Source: Arthrobacter sp. StoSoilB20 (GTDB lineage: Bacteria; Actinomycetota; Actinomycetes; Actinomycetales; Micrococcaceae). From it: a stretch of 64,000 nt of DNA. The stretch is from positions 124,001 to 188,000 of the forward strand of contig NZ_AP024651.1 of the NCBI RefSeq assembly GCF_019977295.1. Reading direction: 5' to 3'. A program made the position numbers and the translations under genes. The notes under the pieces were generated by a model. It did no database searches, was not told the origin of the DNA, and saw only the letters and a list, made by a program, of their open reading frames with translations. Numbering within the stretch: the first letter of the stretch is position 1; each line of letters starts with the position of its first letter. This document shows positions 17,032 through 24,543 of this stretch, piece after piece.

Positions 17032-17459
17032 GTAGTCCTGCCGACCTGCCTTCCACAACAGCGCACGAGAAAGCGGAAAACCTTCCTCTCGGCGAGCTGT
17101 TGAGCGACCTGACGCGCGATGTTTCCACGTTGATGCGCCAGGAAGTGGAGCTGGCCAAGGTGGAACTCAAAGAGTCCGCCACCAAGGCCGGCAAGGGTGC
17201 CGGAATGCTGGCCGGAGCCGCTTGGGCCGGCCACATCACCGTACTGTTCCTCTCCATCGCCCTCTGGTGGGCTTTGGGGCAACTGGTTGGCCTGGGCTGG
17301 TCCGCGGTGATTGTCGCGGTGATCTGGGGAATCATCGCGGCGATCCTCGCCACGATGGGCCGCAAGGAGCTGAACGCCATCAAGGGCATGCCGCGGACAG
17401 CCGAGACCGTCAAGGAAATACCCCCCGCTCTGAAACCGAACACTGAGGAGACACGATGA
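17028..17459 (+). CDS. Phage-holin-3_6-like membrane protein
   Basis: A 143-residue protein with an amphipathic N-terminal helix (LTRDVSTLMRQEVELAKVEL) and two transmembrane segments (about 62-82 and 88-110). This is the standard layout of the Phage_holin_3_6 family, which despite its name is usually a chromosomal actinobacterial membrane protein and not a lysis holin. It overlaps both neighbours by 4 bases. Family neighbours (DUF3618 and a helical stress protein) recur in Micrococcaceae and suggest a shared envelope role under osmotic or nutrient stress. Confidence 0.8.
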   Translation: MSSPADLPSTTAHEKAENLPLGELLSDLTRDVSTLMRQEVELAKVELKESATKAGKGAGMLAGAAWAGHITVLFLSIALWWALGQLVGLGWSAVIVAVIWGIIAAILATMGRKELNAIKGMPRTAETVKEIPPALKPNTEETR

Positions 17460-18031
17460 CGCAGAACCCCGACGCCCTGCGCGCCGATATCGAAGAAACC
17501 CGCAGGCGGCTCAGCACCAACGTTGACGCTGTAGCGGACAAAGTTACGCCGTCCCACATCGTCAACCGCAGGGTGGACAAGATCAAGACGGCCGTCTTCG
17601 GAGCCCGTGACGACGTCCAGTACCGTGCCAGTGAAACGGCGCACCATGCAGGAGACGCTGTTTCCGGAGTGGTTTCGGACATCAGCGACGCACCGCAGGC
17701 CATCACTCGCAAGGCCCAAGGCAGCCCGATTGCGGCCGGACTCATCGCCTTCGGTGCGGGCTTGCTGGTCTCAGCCCTGATTCCACCGTCGGACAAGGAG
17801 CGCGAGGCTGCCCAGGCGTTGAAGGAAGCAGCCCAACCCTTGACCGAGGAACTGAGCCACGCCGCCCAGGAAGTTGCCGAGCACCTGCGCGAACCAGCCC
17901 AGGACGCCCTGCAGAACGTGAAGGACACCGCCACGGAAGCCGCGGCCAACGTCAAGGACGAAGGCCAGGCAGCCGCAGCCGATGTCCAGGACCGTGCGCA
18001 GACGGCCAAGGACAACGTCAGTAACCAGTAA
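17456..18031 (+). CDS. DUF3618 domain-containing protein
   Basis: A 191-residue protein. The N-terminal motif DALRADIEETRRRLSTNVDA is the DUF3618 signature. A hydrophobic helix lies at about 83-103 (IAAGLIAFGAGLLVSALIPP), followed by an Ala/Glu/Lys helical tail with LEA-like repeats (VKDTATEAAANVKDEGQAAA). Third gene of the operon beginning at 16018, coupled by a 4-base overlap. It is probably a membrane-anchored coiled protein of the stress response; no enzymatic motif is present. A large hairpin follows the stop codon. Confidence 0.8.
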   Translation: MTQNPDALRADIEETRRRLSTNVDAVADKVTPSHIVNRRVDKIKTAVFGARDDVQYRASETAHHAGDAVSGVVSDISDAPQAITRKAQGSPIAAGLIAFGAGLLVSALIPPSDKEREAAQALKEAAQPLTEELSHAAQEVAEHLREPAQDALQNVKDTATEAAANVKDEGQAAAADVQDRAQTAKDNVSNQ

Positions 18032-18046
18032 GGTTTCCGCCTCACC

Positions 18047-18108
18047 CAACTGAGTCGCAGCAGATGCCCTTTTGAACCCTCAGAAAGGCATTAACTGCGA
18101 CTCAGTTG
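18047..18108. terminator. Long hairpin between convergent genes
   Basis: CAACTGAGTCGCAG (18047-18060) and CTGCGACTCAGTTG (18095-18108) are perfect 14-base arms. The enclosed sequence pairs again in part (ATGCCC / GGCAT). It lies between the converging DUF3618 gene and the gene at 18123. No T-tract follows on either strand, so it may be a bidirectional terminator or a dispersed palindromic repeat. Confidence 0.55.
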
Positions 18109-18122
18109 CGTGACGGCTGCGT

Positions 18123-18599
18123 TCAGGCGGGGGTGGGCGGGTACTCGCCCCTGATGACGAAGTAGGAGCCGCGGATAGTTCCGGCGAGCTTGGATTTTTG
18201 CCGGGCGAACTTGAACTTCGCTTCCAACTCGGCGGGGACCTCCATCCCGTCGGCCAGCTTGAAGCCCACCGCCCTCTTCCCGTCTTCCAGGCTGTACATC
18301 ACATTGATGGACAGCCCTGATTCATAAAACACGTACGCCATGTGGAGGTCTTCCACCTGGAAGGCGGTGGCTTCCAGGGGGCGGGACTCAATAACAATGT
18401 CGCGTTCTTCCCGAAGGATCCGGCTCACCCGATCCACTATTGCCGGAACCTCATCCGCCGGGCTCACGGTAAAAACGTGTTGGTACTTGTTGTGGAAGTA
18501 GCGGGCTTCGTTGGCGCGCAGTCCCGCGGCAGCCTCGGCCACCGGCGACGACTCCAGGCCGGTTGTGGAGACATTCTTGAAGTCAACGGTGTAGGGCAT
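18123..18599 (-). CDS. Conserved hypothetical protein
   Basis: A 158-residue soluble protein beginning MPYTVDFKNVSTTGLESSPV. It mixes predicted helices and strands and ends with KLAGTIRGSYFVIRGEYPPT. There is no signal peptide, membrane segment or known catalytic motif. I do not recognise a named family. It is read opposite to the stress operon and separated from it by the hairpin at 18047-18108. Codon use looks like the chromosomal background, so it seems part of the host backbone and not the island to the right. Confidence 0.6.
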   Translation of the reverse strand: MPYTVDFKNVSTTGLESSPVAEAAAGLRANEARYFHNKYQHVFTVSPADEVPAIVDRVSRILREERDIVIESRPLEATAFQVEDLHMAYVFYESGLSINVMYSLEDGKRAVGFKLADGMEVPAELEAKFKFARQKSKLAGTIRGSYFVIRGEYPPTPA

Positions 18600-18639
18600 G
18601 GGTCTCCTGGTCAGGCTGGATGGGTGTGGTACGTGACAG

Positions 18640-19239
18640 TCAGCGTACGTCGAGGATCAGTTGCAGGAGCCGGGCGGCGGCCGGACGGGCAGCGTGTTCC
18701 TCGGACCACTGTGCACGGGCCAGGGCTTTGCTGACCGCCTGCGTGGTGATGCCCAGTTCCTGGGCCACTGCTTTTTGCTGGCCGCGGACGCCCGGTGTAA
18801 GCAGGTCAAGGACCCGCCATTCCGCGGCACTGCGATGTTGGACGATGTGCCCCAGGAGCCGCAGCACGGCCTCGGCCTCCGAGGCCAACGCACCCAGGGG
18901 GCCGTCCACCGCAACCGGAATCCGCTCTTTGCCGTTGCGCAGCCGGTCCACGGCCCGGCGGGCATACACCAGGCCATGCCCGGACGCGTCCTTCACGAGG
19001 TTTGGCAGTGGCTCGTTGATGGGTCCCACTCCGATACCCACGTACCACTGGCTGGAGCGAAGGGCGATCAGTGCAGTCTCCACGGCTTGGTGGCCCGATT
19101 CGACGATGCCCTGCACCTCATCTTCAACCGAGCGGTCAAAGTCGAGCCGCGCAGGGATGTGCCGCAGGTCCTTGAGCAGCTGCGGCACAAGGTCGCCGTC
19201 ACGGCGGCTGTCGCGTTGGTTGATGGTGAGAGTGAACAT
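18640..19239 (-). CDS. SatD-like protein with C-terminal HTH
   Basis: A 199-residue protein. The N-terminal half follows the SatD pattern: a short strand, then LDFDRSVEDEVQGIVES (compare the SatD GDEFQG motif) and WYVGIGVGPINEPLPN followed by HGLVYARRAVD. The C-terminal half is a winged-helix-like region with a helix-turn-helix in KAVAQELGITTQAVSKALAR. SatD proteins were linked to acid tolerance in streptococci; their molecular function is unclear. It may be a DNA-binding regulator. No partner SatE gene follows. It is the last apparent backbone gene before the island. Confidence 0.6.
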   Translation of the reverse strand: MFTLTINQRDSRRDGDLVPQLLKDLRHIPARLDFDRSVEDEVQGIVESGHQAVETALIALRSSQWYVGIGVGPINEPLPNLVKDASGHGLVYARRAVDRLRNGKERIPVAVDGPLGALASEAEAVLRLLGHIVQHRSAAEWRVLDLLTPGVRGQQKAVAQELGITTQAVSKALARAQWSEEHAARPAAARLLQLILDVR

Positions 19240-19354
19240 AGTGGATCACATGCTACCGGCTGGTAGACGGTCTGCAAGGGCCAAATTTCTCTGCCGTGAG
19301 CCGGTGGGGAACTTCTTCCCTTGCCCTATCCAAATCAGGCAACCGCTCTACCAA

Positions 19355-19374
19355 CTTTCACTTATAAGTGAAAG
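19355..19374. promoter_or_regulatory. Perfect 20-bp palindrome, probable antitoxin operator
   Basis: CTTTCACTTATAAGTGAAAG reads identically on both strands. It sits just before the HTH/PIN gene pair and overlaps the strong Shine-Dalgarno of the leader ORF at 19383. A dimeric HTH protein such as the product of 19418 would be the natural ligand. Confidence 0.65.
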
Positions 19375-19382
19375 GAGGTATC

Positions 19383-19406
19383 GTGAAGGAAGACAAACAA
19401 AGGTGA
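19383..19406 (+). CDS. Seven-codon leader ORF before antitoxin gene
   Basis: GTG AAG GAA GAC AAA CAA AGG TGA encodes only MKEDKQR. It is preceded by AAAGGAGGT at 19371-19379, a full match to the anti-Shine-Dalgarno of the 16S rRNA in this window, spaced 4 bases from the GTG. Its stop codon overlaps the ribosome site AAGGAG (19406-19411) of the antitoxin gene, in another frame. This layout suggests translational coupling or ribosome-stalling control. The AAAG of the site also lies in the 20-bp palindrome, so an RNA hairpin could partly mask it. Whether the peptide is made is unknown. Confidence 0.4.
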   Translation: MKEDKQR

Positions 19407-19417
19407 AGGAGAAACCG

Positions 19418-19861
19418 ATGACAGCGCTCATGCTTACTCGGACTGACGTTCTCGTGACGGATGAAGAACTCACGACCGTTCGCCGCGAGGTCGAATCAAC
19501 TCCTGCAGGGCTGGTAGGTTTCGCAGCCGTCATGTCTGACGGCACTACTCGCCAGCTTCCCCCTGAGCTGTCCTCGATTATTGACCAGGCCTTCCACGCT
19601 CTCGCTATGAACGGGAGCGTCACCGTGGGGACTCTTCCTGATGAGCTCACAAGCAACGCCGCCGCTGAAGTCTTAGGCGTCTCCCGCCCAACGCTGCTGA
19701 AGCTCGCGAAGGACGGTGAAGTTGAATCATTCAAAGTTCGTACTCACACGCGATTCAAGCGGGATGCTGTCCTGGCATTCAAGGCAAAGAGGGAAGAAGC
19801 CCGTCGGGCCGCGTTTGCGGAGCTGCGGGAACTTGAGGACCAAATAGACGGTCTGGCCTAA
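19418..19861 (+). CDS. HTH (excisionase-type) antitoxin-like protein
   Basis: A 147-residue protein. Residues about 75-125 form an excisionase/MerR-like winged helix-turn-helix (TSNAAAEVLGVSRPTLLKLA, then DGEVESFKVRTHTRFKRDAV). The acidic C-terminal helix (about 125-147) could bind a partner. The PIN-domain gene follows 47 bases later, the usual antitoxin-toxin order. ATG 19418 has AAGGAG six bases upstream. The palindrome at 19355-19374 is a likely autoregulatory operator. It is probably a DNA-binding antitoxin neutralising the PIN protein. Confidence 0.7.
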   Translation: MTALMLTRTDVLVTDEELTTVRREVESTPAGLVGFAAVMSDGTTRQLPPELSSIIDQAFHALAMNGSVTVGTLPDELTSNAAAEVLGVSRPTLLKLAKDGEVESFKVRTHTRFKRDAVLAFKAKREEARRAAFAELRELEDQIDGLA

Positions 19862-19908
19862 GTCCACACGATAGGCATTTCCGTTGGGTCATAGCGCAAA
19901 CTAGTGCT

Positions 19909-20469
19909 ATGACCCAACGTGTTTTTGTCGATGCAAACGTGTTTTTTAGTAGGACCCTCCGCGACTGGCTGTTTCTATTACGGATCGAATCCAAGGGCGG
20001 AATGTTCCAGTTGCACACGACTTGGGATGTCATCACAGAAACCAGCGCACGGCTTCGCGATGAGTATCCCAACGCGTCTGGCGATTTGCTCGCAAGCTTG
20101 ATAAAAAAAATCCAAGAGTGCGTAGATGAGATACTGACGGCGTTTCCTGGTGGTCCCGTCGAAGGGATCGCTGACGAGGGGGACTGGCACGTCCACCATG
20201 CGGCTGAAGCATGCAGAGCCCATGTGCTCCTCACCGATGACACTGGGTTCGAATCGGATGACTCCAATTATGAGGTCTACACCTGTGATAATTTCTTCCT
20301 TGAAGTGGAATGCTCAGCGCCGGATGTGGTCAAACGTGTTGTTGAAATGCAGGCAGTCTACTGGTCGAGGAGAAACGGCAAGCAGCTTCCGGACGCCCTG
20401 CGCGACGCTGGGTGCTCGGAATTCGCGGATGTTGTTTTGGGCATCCTCAAAGAACTTGCTGCACGGTAG
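19909..20469 (+). CDS. PIN-domain ribonuclease toxin
   Basis: A 186-residue PIN-domain protein. Acidic metal-binding residues are visible as VFVDANVFFS (Asp8), DVITETSARL (Glu, about residue 47) and VLLTDDTGFES (Asp, about 108-109), the usual PIN set. PIN toxins cleave tRNA, rRNA or mRNA. At 186 residues it is longer than VapC toxins (about 130), with a C-terminal helical extension, matching the PIN family that pairs with excisionase-type HTH antitoxins. It is probably the toxin of a two-gene module with 19418 and could serve phage defence or island stability. Confidence 0.75.
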   Translation: MTQRVFVDANVFFSRTLRDWLFLLRIESKGGMFQLHTTWDVITETSARLRDEYPNASGDLLASLIKKIQECVDEILTAFPGGPVEGIADEGDWHVHHAAEACRAHVLLTDDTGFESDDSNYEVYTCDNFFLEVECSAPDVVKRVVEMQAVYWSRRNGKQLPDALRDAGCSEFADVVLGILKELAAR

Positions 20470-20724
20470 TTGTTGTAGCGAAGCCACTGCTCAGCGGACG
20501 CCGCCAATCCCAGGAACTCAGCCGCGACAACATACCGAGATCTTGAATCGGCTGCCAGATCTCATAGTGAATCCTGCGTCAGACGAGGGCGCGGAGTGGG
20601 CGTTGCTGAGTGCTCGGCCTCTATACCTCGGGGCGACAATGAAAGCTCGACTATGGCTGTTGTCGGGCGCCCGGTGTAGCGCAGCCGACTGCGACGAGGT
20701 TCGATGGATGAGAGGGATATCGGC

Positions 20725-21408
20725 ATGAATTTTGCGCAGACGCAGGAAGAGCTACAGACGCACTTAGCTGAACAGATTGATTTCCTCAGATCAGCATGCG
20801 CAGAGTTCGACCAAGGGAAGCCGGCCTATGCCAAATTTGCGGCCACCACGTTGAGGGTACTCCTCTATGACGGAGGTAGGGGTCGGTCGCTGCTAAGGCA
20901 GCTCGGGCTTAAGGACCGGATAGCCTTTCTCGACACTGCGGCACAAATGCCCGAAGAGAATCTTGCGACCAGCACGAACTTGACTGTGCAGCGGATGACA
21001 GTGATTGACGATGAGGGGCATGTTGCTCCCTCGCACATACCTGTACTTGATGACTATGGCTTTCGCACGGGGTTTAACAGAAAGACCGCGTTCGGCAACA
21101 CACGAGAGCCCGCTGCGGGCCGGCGCTTGCAATTTGAGGAATGGTGGTCCATGCCGGTCATCCGGGATGATAGACGCCATGATTTTTCCAGAGCTGACCT
21201 AGTGTTGGCGCTTTGCCACAAGGACGGCGGGGCTCACATCAACGCTACGGTCGACGAAGCATATCACCGTCTTTCCCGATCGAACTCGCTGGGATTCGTC
21301 GTCGTGGGGGCGGGGGAGGAGACTCCATTTGGCAGCCCGGTTCCTGCGTCTGTCCGCCAGATAGCACATGAGTTCCTCAGATCGATCCCTAGAGGTTGGG
21401 CCGGCTGA
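20725..21408 (+). CDS. Hypothetical protein with KDGGAH motif
   Basis: A 227-residue cytoplasmic protein with no membrane segment. The N-terminal third is helical (FDQGKPAYAKFAATTLRVLL, then SLLRQLGLKDRIAFLDTA). A later conserved-looking segment reads FSRADLVLALCHKDGGAHIN, then a short helix and SNSLGFVV. I do not know a named family; similar proteins appear in accessory regions, from memory. ATG 20725 has AGAGGG 8 bases upstream. The 255-base gap to the PIN gene holds nothing I recognise. No catalytic assignment is possible. Confidence 0.6.
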   Translation: MNFAQTQEELQTHLAEQIDFLRSACAEFDQGKPAYAKFAATTLRVLLYDGGRGRSLLRQLGLKDRIAFLDTAAQMPEENLATSTNLTVQRMTVIDDEGHVAPSHIPVLDDYGFRTGFNRKTAFGNTREPAAGRRLQFEEWWSMPVIRDDRRHDFSRADLVLALCHKDGGAHINATVDEAYHRLSRSNSLGFVVVGAGEETPFGSPVPASVRQIAHEFLRSIPRGWAG

Positions 21409-21446
21409 TCGCGATCGAACGCATGTGAAGAGATCTCAACGGGCGT

Positions 21447-22316
21447 CTATGCGTCGCCGTTTGGTTGTTCTTTTGGTGCGGTGTTGCGAGTGACTGTGAC
21501 CTGAGTGGTGACGGTGCGGGTGTACGTGTCGCTGATTCGGCCCTCCTTGTGGGCGAAGACAGGGTATCCCCGGCCGTCGTCGTCAGGGGTAGCATGGGGT
21601 TCCCAGGTGCAACGGAGGCCTTTGGTGGCATCGGCTTTTGCCCCAATCTCCGGAAATAACGCGTTCATTTGAACGGCCAGTGCTGAAACGACGAGGTCTT
21701 CGTCTGGGGCCATGATTGCCCACCCTTGTGGGTGTTTCGTGGTTCCTTCCGGGAGGCCTCCCTTGCTGTTTGCGGATCCGACCAACAGGATCTTGGTGAG
21801 ACCGTTGAGGCTACCCGTGTGCCATGTGTACGGGGGATATGACTCCTTGTGGTCTAGGAAGGCGCGAAAAGCGCGGGCTTTCTCCAACAGCGGGTAGGCC
21901 TCGTCCATGAAGATGCCCTTTGGCTTCCACCAAGTCCAAAACTTGGCGATGGAGTGCGTGGGGGCCTCGCCAAAGACCGAAGCGTGACGTCGGACCACGG
22001 ATAACATCGCGGAGGCGGCAGAGTAGTACGCGTGGAAGAAGCCCTGCGTTGTCTCGAATAGCGCTTCCATTTGACGGGGGGTGGGGTGTACGTCGGGGTA
22101 GTAGACGCTGACTTGGCTGAATGCTCCGCGTGCCAACTGCAACTGGTCCCTCTTCTGAAGCAGGCTTTTCAGCGACTCTTCGAGGTCGGTCACGGTTTGT
22201 TTTTGGCCGTCCGTTGAGTCCCAATGAGTGAACGTGTGGGTCCAATAGTCAATGTAGCCAGGCCCGACACGAAAACGTAGCGATCCTACGGCGGCATCCT
22301 TCTTGCTAGCTGCCAT
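21447..22316 (-). CDS. Hypothetical helical protein, possible HEPN-type
   Basis: A 289-residue soluble, mostly helical protein. Residues about 88-112 (FFHAYYSAASAMLSVVRRHA) and 146-158 (ARAFRAFLDHKES, an R-x4-H arrangement at 151-156) recall HEPN ribonuclease folds, though the polar residue normally after Arg is missing. ATG 22316 has AAGGGGGCGG upstream. It lies just downstream of, and in the same direction as, the RES gene, 234 bases away, so it could belong to the same transcription unit. The intergenic stretch holds no gene. Function uncertain. Confidence 0.55.
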   Translation of the reverse strand: MAASKKDAAVGSLRFRVGPGYIDYWTHTFTHWDSTDGQKQTVTDLEESLKSLLQKRDQLQLARGAFSQVSVYYPDVHPTPRQMEALFETTQGFFHAYYSAASAMLSVVRRHASVFGEAPTHSIAKFWTWWKPKGIFMDEAYPLLEKARAFRAFLDHKESYPPYTWHTGSLNGLTKILLVGSANSKGGLPEGTTKHPQGWAIMAPDEDLVVSALAVQMNALFPEIGAKADATKGLRCTWEPHATPDDDGRGYPVFAHKEGRISDTYTRTVTTQVTVTRNTAPKEQPNGDA

Positions 22317-22550
22317 TACCGCCCCCTTATATTGAGTTCTGCTTAGGGGAGAGCATAGTACGGACATACGTTCTGGTTGGCTGGATTCACACTAGATTGT
22401 GGGAACACGAAGGGGCCCGGACTCACGTCTTGAGTGCCCCCTCCCTTGGGATGGTGATTGCGGGCACTTCCTAGGCGCCGCAACGGTTGCGAATAGAAGC
22501 ATAGGGGCGAGTGTGCGACTTAGGTTGCCGTATCCCGACGGGTTCAGCGC

Positions 22551-23594
22551 TCATCTTGCTTGGGTTTTTGCTCTTTTCGTGTATTGGGCGCCCGTGACTT
22601 CGTAGGTGCTAGGTCTTCCTGTCACTCGGGCCTTCTCTTCGCTGAACAGCACGAGGTTTTGTCCGCCGGCGTGCACTGAGCTCGCGTACTGGATCCCTTC
22701 AATACCGATCGACTTTACGAACTCGCAAATGTACTGGCTTGCGGCGTATTCCACACCGTTGTCGGAGCGTCGTACTGGTCGGGAAAGTTCGTGGCCAAGT
22801 CGCTTGAGCAGTTTGTAGCTGTACAACTGGCTGAACTGCTCGTCTTCAATACCAAATGGGTTCAGGGGTTGGATGGCGGAGAGATCGAGGAAAGTTATCC
22901 TGTCGGTGGTTTCAAATGTTGCCACGGTAAGGGTGCTGTACATGGACGGTCTGATCTCTGCGATGCAGGTGTCTTCATGGAATGTCAGGTAAAGGTGAGG
23001 GATGCCGGGCGGGTTGGCTCGTCCGCCGGTGGCCCAATTTTTCGGGGGCATGCCCATTTTGGCTTTGGAAATGGAGTTTCCGTCCGGGCTCATTCGTCCG
23101 CGGTAGAAGCGCGTCCCCGGTTGGATGATTCTTAGGCTGCGGCGGATGACGTATTCAAGTACTTGGGGATCTATGGCACCGCTGGGGAAGAAGCGGTTCT
23201 GGGATATCAGCTGATTGGCGAAATCGTCCCAAGCCCGGGAGTAGTTCTGGAGGTTTGCTCCGTTGACTGGCTCGACGGCGGTGACGTCCAGGAGCGGATG
23301 CCCGGTAGGAAAGACGGCCTCCAGGAAAGCACGATTCTCCTCGGGTGTACGGTTTGCCGCGAACAGACTCCAGTCGTCTTGGATCCTGATGTGCAGGGGT
23401 GAGCCGCCCTGGTCGCCTGCCTGCCGGTAGAGGTCCGTCACCTGCTGAAAGGGGTCTGCCCAGGTAGTTGCGGGCCAGACGTCTGAGGTGCCGTTGGAGC
23501 AGAACGCGCAGACGCCGACTTGAGGGGCTTCCGTTTCGTAGCCGATGGGGCTGGCGTCCCCAAAACAGGTCGCACAGGTACTGACGTCAGCCAC
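22551..23594 (-). CDS. Zinc-ribbon RES-domain protein (NADase toxin-like)
   Basis: A 347-residue protein. Residues 7-32 form a CxxC...CxxC zinc ribbon (CATC, CAFC). The C-terminal half is a RES domain: RFYRGRMS (Arg), GRANPPGIPHLYLTFHED then CIAEIRP (Glu), and GIQYASSVHAGGQNLVLFSE (Ser), the residues behind the family name. Known RES toxins (for example MbcT) break down NAD+. The normal Xre-type antitoxin partner is absent; here the gene is third in an operon with sce7725 and sce7726 family genes. It starts at GTG 23594, overlapping the sce7725 stop by 8 bases. The N-terminal ribbon may sense or bind a partner (inference). Confidence 0.75.
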   Translation of the reverse strand: MADVSTCATCFGDASPIGYETEAPQVGVCAFCSNGTSDVWPATTWADPFQQVTDLYRQAGDQGGSPLHIRIQDDWSLFAANRTPEENRAFLEAVFPTGHPLLDVTAVEPVNGANLQNYSRAWDDFANQLISQNRFFPSGAIDPQVLEYVIRRSLRIIQPGTRFYRGRMSPDGNSISKAKMGMPPKNWATGGRANPPGIPHLYLTFHEDTCIAEIRPSMYSTLTVATFETTDRITFLDLSAIQPLNPFGIEDEQFSQLYSYKLLKRLGHELSRPVRRSDNGVEYAASQYICEFVKSIGIEGIQYASSVHAGGQNLVLFSEEKARVTGRPSTYEVTGAQYTKRAKTQAR

Positions 23595-24543
23595 GGGCCA
23601 GCGCCCCCATGGCCACGTAGATGTGGTTTTGGATGGAGAGCTTCTTGATTACTCCCAGCCCGGGGAAGGTTTGACGGTCCAGATGTGAGCGGAATGTGTC
23701 CAGGGCAGGGTTGCCGAGGCCTGCCGAATCGGCGAAGTTCACCAGTTTAGACAACGCTTCGAGATATTTTCCTGCGGTGTCGGCCGAAGATCCGTTGGGT
23801 GTGGAGCAGAAGTGTCGGATGAAAATTGCCTCATCGCGGGGCCGTTGATAGGTCAGGTGGATGGCAACGACGCGGGGAAGGGATCCACCCTCTTTGAAGA
23901 GCTCGCCGATCGTTTGGTAGTCGCCAAACCCTATGTAGTTGTCTTCTCTGAAGAAGATGTTGTCTTCGGTGAAGATCGATTCTTCAATGTCGTAATAGTC
24001 CTGGTTGCGTTCCTGCTTGGCGAAATTGTCCCTGAGCAGGACCGCTGACGGGCTGGCAAAGGTTCGGCGGTACCGTCGCACTGAGTTTTTGTCTTCGGCC
24101 AGGTGCACCTTGACGTCGCATACCCCGGCGAGCCGCCGCATGGTGGGCTCGCTGATTACTGCAGTTCCATAGAACAGGTCCGCCGAGTAGCGGCGGCTCG
24201 CCCGCTCGAGGATGTCCAGCAGTCCCTCGATTTCAGGTTCGCTCGAGAGATGGATGCCTATGCGCATCCGTTTGTTCGCTGCGAAAATCGGTTCCAATTG
24301 CGTGAGTATTGTTGCGCTCTTGGAGATCCCCTTCATGTCACCGACCTCGGGGTTGATGATGACAGTGCAGGGCACACTCTGATCGGCAAGGGCCGCGAGG
24401 TTTCGCAGAAGTGTGGGCCCGGCGGCAATGTCCCGAACCGGTTCGACAACCGGATGGACGAAACCAGACTCCCTAATTGCCGGGGCTAGCTCCTTTATCG
24501 CCAGCAGCTCGAATTGCTTTCCGCGCAGGTACGGAAAATACAT
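23587..24543 (-). CDS. sce7725-family protein
   Basis: A 318-residue protein beginning MYFPYLRGKQFELLAIKEL, the start typical of the sce7725 family, itself similar to the 'beta family protein' group. It looks like an alpha/beta protein (repeated strand-helix units such as CTVIINPEVGD and MRIGIHLSSEPEIEGLLDIL) with no membrane segment or known catalytic triad. I chose ATG 24543, preceded by AAGGGGGA at good spacing; the frame extends 10 codons farther. Its start lies inside the end of the sce7726 gene (71-base overlap), so the two are tightly coupled. Function unknown; proposed as a component of a defence module (inference). Confidence 0.75.
   Translation of the reverse strand: MYFPYLRGKQFELLAIKELAPAIRESGFVHPVVEPVRDIAAGPTLLRNLAALADQSVPCTVIINPEVGDMKGISKSATILTQLEPIFAANKRMRIGIHLSSEPEIEGLLDILERASRRYSADLFYGTAVISEPTMRRLAGVCDVKVHLAEDKNSVRRYRRTFASPSAVLLRDNFAKQERNQDYYDIEESIFTEDNIFFREDNYIGFGDYQTIGELFKEGGSLPRVVAIHLTYQRPRDEAIFIRHFCSTPNGSSADTAGKYLEALSKLVNFADSAGLGNPALDTFRSHLDRQTFPGLGVIKKLSIQNHIYVAMGALARG

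Noticed and set aside
19325..19360. tRNA-like string on the minus strand (GTTGGTAGAGCGG resembles a D-arm), a possible integration site
   Set aside because: No acceptor stem, 7-base anticodon loop or TTCGA arm could be built around it, so it is probably chance similarity in the SatD promoter region.
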